The notes below the pieces were generated by a model. It was given only the letters and a program-made list of their open reading frames with translations. It did no database searches and had not been told where the DNA came from. This document shows positions 6,901-11,385 of a stretch of DNA of 11,385 nucleotides, one piece after another. Numbering within the stretch: the stretch's first letter is position 1; every line of letters starts with the position of its first letter. The stretch is from NCBI GenBank assembly GCA_028692515.1, contig JAQUXG010000032.1, positions 1 to 11,385 of the forward strand, given 5' to 3'. The stretch is from Kiritimatiellales bacterium (GTDB lineage Bacteria > Verrucomicrobiota > Kiritimatiellia > Kiritimatiellales > Tichowtungiaceae). A program made the position numbers and the translations under genes.

Positions 6901-7834
6901 CCTGAATAATGGAATAGAGCAGGTGTTGTCCGCCGATGGTGAGGGGGCCGCTCTGCACCTCAACATCGCGGATCGAACCGTTGGCCAGCCGGTGCCGGCA
7001 GGGGAATGAATTTTTCTGTCCGCTGACAATCGATTCAAGCAGGCCGCGTATTTCTTCAGGCGGAAGGGTGTTGATTTGTGAAATTTTCATCCGCCGGAGC
7101 TCATCGGATGTCCAGCCGTAAAAACGGGAGGCGGCGGGGTTTGCATCCACAACCTCGCCGGTTTCCGGATTGACCAAAAGCATCACGGTATGGTTGTTGT
7201 TAAAGAGCTTTCTGTATGTTGCTTCACTTTCGACCAATGCGGCGGAGATCAATTGACGGCGGAGACGATTGGTCAGTAACAGGCCGAGTGCAACGGTGAC
7301 CAATGGATAAATGATCAGAACCGGCAACCCAATCGCGTTTACGACCGACAAGGCAGTTTCCAGCGGCAGGAGAAACATCAGCACCAGCATGACCACATGG
7401 TTGATGATGCCGAACAGATAAAGCTCTTTGATGGAGATTTTTTCCAATGGATTCCGGCGCAGGTGGCGCCAAAGCAGGCCGATACTGCCGGTGCAGAAAA
7501 CAACTGCGACTCCCGTCCATGCGGCCGCGCCGCCTTGTATGAGCCGGGCGGCGGCCGTTATTGCCATAGCGATGAGTGTCGGGATCAACCCGAAAAACAG
7601 GCCGGACAACGACAGCAATACAGAACGGGTATCGAAAATGATTCCAGGCTTCAGATGAAGTGCAGTCAGAATCAGTCCAATGCCGAGAACCCCCAAAACG
7701 ATACCGGTCAGAATCTGTCGGAAGACCCTGTTTTTTATACTGGAACCTTTGGACGTTAAGAGGTCGTAAACCGTTGCGATGGCCAGTAGCAGAACCGCGT
7801 TATTTAACAGAGAAATAAGAATATCGTTTTTCAT
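3974..7834 (-). CDS. Hybrid sensor histidine kinase: 5TM-LYT, PAS, PocR, HisKA, HATPase, REC
   Basis: The product has about 1286 residues and sits in the inner membrane. Numbered from ATG 7834: residues 1-195 carry several TM helices of the LytS-type 5TM sensor (IIFDTRSVLLSLSGLFFG); PAS at about 203-320 and 348-466; a PocR-type ligand domain at about 478-650 with Cys530, 533, 544, 547 and 567 (FCRLC, CANC, QPCMSGGLWD); PAS at about 670-787 with an extra Cys pair (HHLVCPADEGKCPVGDLG); PAS at about 790-907; HisKA with His932 (GGVAHDFNN); HATPase with N-box NLAVNARD, DTGTG and GKGTGLGL; and a C-terminal REC with Asp1219 and Lys1269. All residues needed for autophosphorylation and transfer are present. 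PocR domains are linked to small-molecule sensing, and the Cys set may bind metal; the ligand is unknown. GTG 7840 would add two residues; neither start has a clear Shine-Dalgarno. Confidence 0.96.
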   Translation of the reverse strand: MKNDILISLLNNAVLLLAIATVYDLLTSKGSSIKNRVFRQILTGIVLGVLGIGLILTALHLKPGIIFDTRSVLLSLSGLFFGLIPTLIAMAITAAARLIQGGAAAWTGVAVVFCTGSIGLLWRHLRRNPLEKISIKELYLFGIINHVVMLVLMFLLPLETALSVVNAIGLPVLIIYPLVTVALGLLLTNRLRRQLISAALVESEATYRKLFNNNHTVMLLVNPETGEVVDANPAASRFYGWTSDELRRMKISQINTLPPEEIRGLLESIVSGQKNSFPCRHRLANGSIRDVEVQSGPLTIGGQHLLYSIIQDVTARSLAEAERAKRLAETEQVRCTLLSLIEDQKQVESKLQLTQFALDHSSDAVFWVERNGTFSYVNDSACQLLGYTKEELLKLSVPEIDKNFSAKRMEDAFAELNCTGTLNIESTLVAKDGRAIPVEIHDSLIQVGSRTFICAFIHDITERKRMQDVIEKRIVALTRPLDQIGDIAFNELFNLEEIQRIQDEFAAATGVASLILHPDGTPITKPSNFCRLCMDIIRKTERGCANCKKSDATIGMHHPEGPIIQPCMSGGLWDAGVTLTVGGKHVASWLIGQVRDETQTDEKMRTYAQKIGVDEEQFMAAYREVPIMSRKHFQEIAQALFTLANQLSTSAYQNIQQARFISEQKIAEDALRESHEYLDAMWGAMDVGILLIDAKTRSILRVNPAILEMSGYREEELIGQICHHLVCPADEGKCPVGDLGHAVDHSERKLVCADGHQIDVEKSVTPITMNGREVYVETLVDVTERKKTEAELQRLSTAIEQSPETVLITNSKGLIEYVNPAFETITGYAREEVIGKTPRILRSGQHDTEFYSTLWKTIISGNVWNGRFINKRKDGILYTEEAAISPVRDRLGAITGYVAVKRDITDELVRDEQFRQSQKMEAVGQLAGGVAHDFNNILQAILGFSEILLNKMDEKSIEHRNVIEIEKAARRAANLTQQLLAFSRKQSVNKQLLNLNSAVHDAEILLHMLLGESIQCTFDLAEDLYPIHADAGQLTQIVMNLAVNARDSMPEGGRLAIATENITVDPRTAAETPEAEPGSFVCLAITDTGTGMTQQVKDHLFEPFFTTKTVGKGTGLGLAVVYGIVKQSKGWIRVNSEPGQGTTFNIYLPAINPSDAPLSRSRKPETEKILLVDDDPDTCDMVLRILNSAGYTSIVASSAEEALSLFEQDPSGIDLLFSDVVLPGKNGIELANIIRKKTPALPVLLYSGYRDPHERWKEIDSKGYVFLQKPFSVTGLLATVHDLLNE
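5268..5282. repeat. TTCCA-N5-TGGAA palindrome, copy 5
   Basis: TTCCA AAGAG TGGAA with 5-bp arms, on the coding region of the last PAS domain of the kinase (minus-strand STLWKTI, a common PAS segment). It has the shortest arms of the set and would be ignored if the spacing were not identical to the others. Confidence 0.5.
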
Positions 7835-7848
7835 ACGCACACATGAAT

Positions 7849-8661
7849 TCAGGAGCCGTTTTTCGGATCATCTCCGGTTTCTTTATAACGCAGCGGCTGG
7901 CCGTTATAACGCAGAATTTCATTAATTTCTTTTTTCAGCTCCACCACCCGGGTTTCCCTTCCCAGAGTCACTTGATGCCATCGATCCAGCTCCTTCAGTT
8001 GTGACTGAATCTGTTGCTCAGTCAGTTTCTGCGGGGTGATATCGTAATTTACCCCGATCATTCGTCGCGGAGAGCCTTCGTCGTCACGGATGACTTTTCC
8101 AAACGCCCGAATATAGCGAATTTCTCCATCGGGCCGGATGATCCGGAATTCGGTATTGAATTCTTTTCCATTGATCTCGGCATCATGGATCACTTCGGCG
8201 GCGGCCTGCCGGTCGTCGGGATGCACGCATTTTTCCCAGGCCTCATAGGCTCCATCGAAATCCGTTGCGTGGAGTCCATAGAGCTGGCACATGCGCTCAT
8301 CCCAGATCAGGCGGTTGTTTACAACATCACGATCCCACACGCCGATTCCTGCCACAGATGCGGCGATATCAAACCGGGCTTCGCTGATCAGAAGCTCATC
8401 ATGAACCCGCTTTGACTTTTTGAATATTCGATAAAGAGCGATAAATAAAACGCTGGCAGTGAACAGGACAAAAAACCATCCTTTTCCCGTCGAAAAGAGC
8501 TGGAGATGTTCCGGAGACTGCGCAATCCGGATCATCAGCAAATCCGAAAAAAAGATCCAGAGAACCGCCGACAGGAGATAAATCATAGAGATTTTAAACG
8601 CCGGATAAACGGATCGTATCGGTTGTGCCCTCCCGGCTCGTTTTTGCTGTCTCGTGCTCAT
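7849..8661 (-). CDS. Membrane PAS sensor protein without a kinase domain
   Basis: The 270-residue product has two TM helices (about 23-43 and 62-80) flanking a short periplasmic loop, then one PAS domain (about 92-212; GIGVWDRD, VHPDDR, EFRIIRPDGE, IGVNYDITPQK), then a charged helix with the motif VTLGRETRVVELKKEIN. That motif is familiar as a coiled-coil linker after PAS domains in larger sensors, where a kinase domain often follows; here the protein ends about 20 residues later with DDPKNGS. No His-kinase, cyclase or REC domain is present. It stops only 14 bp before the ATG of the hybrid kinase, so it probably acts with it, perhaps by joining its PAS/coiled-coil assembly. I chose ATG 8661 because the frame upstream runs antisense through galE and because the TM helices follow directly; AAGG lies about 12 bases upstream. 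Confidence 0.9.
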   Translation of the reverse strand: MSTRQQKRAGRAQPIRSVYPAFKISMIYLLSAVLWIFFSDLLMIRIAQSPEHLQLFSTGKGWFFVLFTASVLFIALYRIFKKSKRVHDELLISEARFDIAASVAGIGVWDRDVVNNRLIWDERMCQLYGLHATDFDGAYEAWEKCVHPDDRQAAAEVIHDAEINGKEFNTEFRIIRPDGEIRYIRAFGKVIRDDEGSPRRMIGVNYDITPQKLTEQQIQSQLKELDRWHQVTLGRETRVVELKKEINEILRYNGQPLRYKETGDDPKNGS

Positions 8662-8814
8662 ACGCAGGTGCCTTGAAGAATTGCCCGTATTTGCGGGGCA
8701 GTCTAGTTGACATGCGTAAAGTAAGCAAGGAAAGGGATAAGACGTGAATGTAAAAACTTGGCGGAACCGATCTTCAACGGTATCTTTCCCAATCGCGTAA
8801 AAACGGAGATTTGA
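8662..8814. promoter_or_regulatory. Divergent intergenic region between the sensor operon and galE
   Basis: These 153 bp must hold the start signals for both divergent units. On the plus strand TTGACA occurs at 8707-8712, but no good -10 lies 16-18 bp downstream. On the minus strand a weak pair TTGCTT / TAGACT with a 17-bp gap can be read at about 8728 to 8700. I see no repeat, operator-like palindrome or terminator that I would defend. Promoters are expected here from layout; their positions are uncertain. Confidence 0.4.
8805..8808 (+). promoter_or_regulatory. Ribosome binding site of galE
   Basis: GGAG lies six bases before ATG 8815 and supports this start. It is one of the few clear Shine-Dalgarno sequences in the window. 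Confidence 0.7.
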
Positions 8815-9786
8815 ATGAGGGTGCTCGTGGCCGGCGGAGCCGGATATATTGGAAGTGTAACCACCGAAATGCTTTGCGACGCAGGGCACGAGGTCACCGT
8901 ATTTGATAATCTGGAGCGCGGGCACCGCGCCGCGATTGATCCGCGCGCAAAATTCATTCGGGGCGACTTGCGTCAGCCGGAGACGATTGAAGCCGCGCTC
9001 AAGCAGGCCAAACCCGAGGCCGTCATCCATTTTGCCGCCTACATCGAAGTTGGCGAATCGATGGTCAATCCGCTGCCCTTCTTCGAAAACAACGTCTGTG
9101 GCTCGCTCAACCTCATGAAAGCCATGGTCGCGACAGGTTGCAAAAAACTCATCTTTTCCTCCACCTGCGCCACCTACGGGTCGCCGGAAAAAATGCCGAT
9201 GGACGAAACCCTGCCGCAGAAGCCCGAAAGCGTCTATGGCGAATCCAAGCTCCTCTGCGAAAAAATCTTTTCGTGGGCACAGCAAATTCACGGGGTTGAA
9301 TGTGTCTTCTTGCGCTACTTCAACGCCTGCGGTGCTACCGCCCAATATGGCGAAGACCATGCGCCTGAAAGCCACCTCATCCCGTTGATTCTTCAGATTC
9401 CGCTCGGTAAGCGCGAAAAAATCTACATCTTCGGCGACGACTACGACACGCCGGACGGAACCTGCATTCGTGACTACATTCACATCTGCGATCTCGCTCA
9501 GGCGCACATTCTTGCGCTGAAGCCCGGGATCGCCGGCGCGTTCAACCTCGGCAACGGCGACGGCTACTCCGTCAAAGAAGTCATCGACGTCGCTCGCGCA
9601 GTTACCGGCCATCCGATTCCTGCTGAACTTCAGCCGCGCCGCGCCGGCGACTGCACCCGCTTAATTTCCGACTCCACCAAAGCTAAAACTGTTTTGGGCT
9701 GGAAGCCGGAATACGCCGATCTGTGTTTGATTGTTGAAAGCGCTTGGAACTGGCACAAAGCGCATCCCAATGGTTATAAAAAATAG
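8815..9786 (+). CDS. galE: UDP-glucose 4-epimerase GalE
   Basis: GalE interconverts UDP-glucose and UDP-galactose in the cytoplasm with bound NAD; the product feeds galactose use or surface polysaccharide synthesis. The 323-residue protein is an extended short-chain dehydrogenase: NAD-binding GGAGYIG (residues 7-13), VFDNLERGHR, GDLRQ, IHFAAYIEVGES, SSTCATYG (catalytic Ser/Thr at about 116-117), Tyr141 and Lys145 in YGESK, RYFNACGA, HLIPLIL, IFGDDYDTPDGTCIRDYIH and FNLGNG. These are the GalE-type rather than dTDP-glucose dehydratase signatures. Length is slightly below the 338 of the E. coli enzyme. The secretin gene starts 9 bp after the stop, so the two are probably one transcript, although a functional link is not shown. 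The other epimerase specificity (UDP-GlcNAc) cannot be excluded. Confidence 0.96.
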   Translation: MRVLVAGGAGYIGSVTTEMLCDAGHEVTVFDNLERGHRAAIDPRAKFIRGDLRQPETIEAALKQAKPEAVIHFAAYIEVGESMVNPLPFFENNVCGSLNLMKAMVATGCKKLIFSSTCATYGSPEKMPMDETLPQKPESVYGESKLLCEKIFSWAQQIHGVECVFLRYFNACGATAQYGEDHAPESHLIPLILQIPLGKREKIYIFGDDYDTPDGTCIRDYIHICDLAQAHILALKPGIAGAFNLGNGDGYSVKEVIDVARAVTGHPIPAELQPRRAGDCTRLISDSTKAKTVLGWKPEYADLCLIVESAWNWHKAHPNGYKK

Positions 9787-9795
9787 GGTTTTGTT

Positions 9796-11139
9796 ATGAA
9801 AAAATGTCTCATCCTGATTCTGTGTGCGGTATTTGGCGCTGTGTTTGCGCAGCAACCCGGGGAGGGACGTCCGCAACGGATCCGTCCGGCCGACAGCGGG
9901 GCGAAGAAGGACGGCGCGGCGGAGAATCCTGCCGAAAAACGGGTGGACGAGACGGCCGTCATTTCAAGCGAGAATCAGGAAAGCTTCGACAACATCATGG
10001 GGAGTTTTTCCGACCTGGCGATGAAGTTTTCCGAGAAGGATGCCAGCAATCTGGACATTTTTGTTTATGAGTGCCGGTACATCAGCGGCAAGGCGTTCAG
10101 CCGGGCTCTGGAACCGTTTCTTTCGGTCAACGGAGAGCTGTCCGATTGCATGGACTCCGATCGGGTGGTGATTTCCGATGAGCGCGACCGGATTGCGAAG
10201 CTGAAGGAAATCGCCGCCGCCATTGACCGTCCGGTGCGTCAGGTTCTCGTCAGCGCAAGCGTCGTGGAGTTCCAGATTACCGACGGCTTCGAAAAAGATC
10301 TCAGCCTACAGTACAACCAGTTCGTCAATATGGCTGATTTGCCCGGGGCGTTTCCCGCGAGCGGAGTGGACAAGTCGCTTTCTTCGGCGTTTGCCAGCCG
10401 CATCATGAATGCCATTGTTCCGACCGGCAGTAATCCGGCCAGTCTGGGCGGCACATCGTCCTATATGTATTACGATCCGGACGAGCAGGCCATTTTTTCC
10501 GCCTTTCTCACCTTCCTGCAAAAGAACGGAACGGCGCAAATTCTCTCCTCGCCGTCATTGATTCTGCGCCGCGGGCATACCGGCAACATTCTGTCAGGGG
10601 AAGATATTCCGGTGACCAAGTCGAATGTCGGCTCGGGCGGAACCAGCTATTCGGTCGATTATAAATCAGTCGGGATCAAGTTGCGGGTCACGCCGGAATC
10701 GATTTTTGATACGCGGGTCGTACTGGAAGTCAGTCCGGAAGTTTCGAACATTATCCGATACGAGGAATCATCTGCCGGGCGCAATCCGGTGGTGGCCATC
10801 CGCAATGCAAACACTCTGCTGGAGATGAACGACGGCTATATGGTTTCCATCGGCGGACTTTTGCGGGAGGAGCAGCTCAAGAGCGAACGGCGAATTCCAA
10901 TCCTTGGAAGCATTCCGCTGCTGGGATCATTGTTCCGCGCATCCTCCAGCTCAACCATCCGCTCGCAACTGGTTATCTTCCTGAGTGTGAAAATCGTGAA
11001 TCCCGACGATCTGGCGATCGACACCATTGATGCCAAGGGGATTCCCCAGGAACTGCAACAGCAGATCGATGCTTCCCGCGCGGCGTTTCCTGTCAAAAAG
11101 CCGTCATTTTTCGGCGGATTTAAAAAGTGGTTCCAATAA
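9796..11139 (+). CDS. Short secretin (type II/III secretion family outer-membrane channel)
   Basis: The 447-residue product has a signal peptide ending VFA|QQ (about residue 18), a Pro/Glu/Lys-rich stretch without clear fold (19-60), one N-type ring-building domain (about 86-145; VVISDERDRIAKLKEIAAAID), and a secretin core (about 146-402) beginning RQVLVSASVVEF, with PSLILRRG, GEDIPV, GIKLRVTPE, NANTLLEMNDGYMVSIGGLL and the family signature RIPILGSIPLLGSLF (366-380). GspD and PilQ proteins are longer and carry more N domains, so this is a reduced secretin; no pilotin-type C-terminal domain is recognisable. It should form a multimeric outer-membrane pore. Start ATG 9796 has AGGG seven bases upstream, overlapping the galE stop. 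An adaptor-like lipoprotein gene follows after 14 bp. The exported substrate is unknown. Confidence 0.93.
   Translation: MKKCLILILCAVFGAVFAQQPGEGRPQRIRPADSGAKKDGAAENPAEKRVDETAVISSENQESFDNIMGSFSDLAMKFSEKDASNLDIFVYECRYISGKAFSRALEPFLSVNGELSDCMDSDRVVISDERDRIAKLKEIAAAIDRPVRQVLVSASVVEFQITDGFEKDLSLQYNQFVNMADLPGAFPASGVDKSLSSAFASRIMNAIVPTGSNPASLGGTSSYMYYDPDEQAIFSAFLTFLQKNGTAQILSSPSLILRRGHTGNILSGEDIPVTKSNVGSGGTSYSVDYKSVGIKLRVTPESIFDTRVVLEVSPEVSNIIRYEESSAGRNPVVAIRNANTLLEMNDGYMVSIGGLLREEQLKSERRIPILGSIPLLGSLFRASSSSTIRSQLVIFLSVKIVNPDDLAIDTIDAKGIPQELQQQIDASRAAFPVKKPSFFGGFKKWFQ
10895..10909. repeat. TTCCA-N5-TGGAA palindrome, copy 6
   Basis: TTCCAA TCC TTGGAA, 6-bp arms, inside the secretin gene where it encodes IPILGS of the conserved signature. 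As in pyrD, the protein is conserved there, so selection on protein explains part but not all of the symmetry. Confidence 0.6.
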
Positions 11140-11153
11140 GGAAAGACGGCGCA

Positions 11154-11385
11154 ATGCACGTTTCATCAGATTGTTTTAAACGGCGGGTTTTTCAGGCGGG
11201 AGTCTGTCTCATTCTGCTTTCCATCGCCGCCGGGTGCGGAAACGATCCGGAAAAGAAGAAAGCGCAACCGGATCGCATCTACACCGTGACTCGCGGAAGT
11301 TTCAATGTGGTCATTTCCGCCAACGGCGCGCTGGACGCCATTAAACGGTACCGGATCGAAGCTCCGCCGGCCGGCCGGCAGGGAC
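11154..11385 (+). CDS. Lipoprotein resembling a membrane-fusion adaptor, cut by the window end
   Basis: The first 77 residues are visible. They show a basic N-terminus (FKRRVF), a hydrophobic stretch, and a lipobox-like IAAGC with Cys at about residue 28, then a charged linker and the segment YTVTRGSFNVVISANGALD followed by KRYRIEAPPAG. That last part matches the usual opening of HlyD/MacA/RND periplasmic adaptors (V-x-RG-x-f-x-V-x-v-x-a-x-G-x-l-x-a, then a strand with basic residues). If so, it would be anchored in the inner membrane or lie in the periplasm and bridge a transporter to an outer-membrane channel; the secretin just upstream (14 bp gap) is a candidate channel. AAGGA lies about 11 bases before the start, overlapping the secretin stop. 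The family call rests on a short N-terminal stretch. Confidence 0.75.
   Translation, partial: MHVSSDCFKRRVFQAGVCLILLSIAAGCGNDPEKKKAQPDRIYTVTRGSFNVVISANGALDAIKRYRIEAPPAGRQG

Noticed and set aside
7835..7840. GTG start for the hybrid kinase
   Set aside because: It is possible, but ATG two codons later gives the usual short N-terminus before the first helix; the difference is two residues.
8681..8700. Short hairpin TGCCC...GGGCA in the divergent region
   Set aside because: The stem has 5 bp, with no T-run and no counterpart elsewhere; it is likely chance.
8707..8712. TTGACA as a -35 box for galE
   Set aside because: No acceptable -10 hexamer lies 16-18 bp downstream (about 8730 reads GAAAGG), so I list the region, not a promoter.
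8662..9612. N-terminal extension of the PAS sensor frame upstream of 8661
   Set aside because: It runs antisense through most of galE and encodes no recognisable domain; the TM segments begin just after ATG 8661.
1..11385. tRNA, rRNA, CRISPR array, transposase or phage genes
   Set aside because: I saw none on either strand.

Overview
The window is one stretch of a bacterial chromosome with short intergenic gaps, weak or absent Shine-Dalgarno sites at most starts, signal-peptide and lipoprotein genes, and a secretin, so the cell has an outer membrane. The gene style (short secretin, PAS/PocR sensory kinase, palindromes of the TTCCA-N5-TGGAA type inside genes, a CCACGAAATACAC-type intergenic repeat) suggests the PVC group, perhaps Kiritimatiellota or Lentisphaerota. 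This placement is inference from general impression, not from a marker gene.

Layout. (1) Positions 1-3573, plus strand: the tail of an unknown CDS, then pyrK and pyrD (NAD-linked class 1B dihydroorotate dehydrogenase, pyrimidine synthesis), then an unknown membrane-anchored protein and a lipoprotein that looks like a two-lobed aspartic-protease fold with degraded active sites. The last three genes overlap by 4 bp and 1 bp, so they are probably co-transcribed. (2) Positions 3578-8661, minus strand: a signalling operon read from right to left: a two-TM PAS protein without a kinase domain, a 1286-residue hybrid histidine kinase (5TM LytS-type sensor, four PAS, one PocR, HisKA, HATPase, REC) and a single-domain response regulator. 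(3) A 153-bp divergent intergenic region. (4) Positions 8815-11385, plus strand: galE (UDP-glucose 4-epimerase), a short secretin, and the start of a lipoprotein resembling a membrane-fusion (HlyD/MacA-type) adaptor, cut by the window end.

How they work together: PyrK and PyrD form one enzyme. The three signalling proteins plausibly form one membrane-sensing phosphorelay; no DNA-binding output is present. The secretin and adaptor may form part of an envelope-spanning exporter, with galE supplying UDP-galactose for surface polysaccharide, but this link rests only on adjacency.

The most striking unexplained signal is the palindrome TTCCA-N5-TGGAA, always with exactly 5 bases between the arms. 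Six exact copies and one near copy occur in 11.4 kb, all inside coding sequence, against about 0.01 expected by chance. One near copy lies in a repeat-like in-frame insertion in pyrK, and two adjacent copies lie in the unknown gene after pyrD. A second kind of palindromic repeat fills the whole pyrK-pyrD gap.
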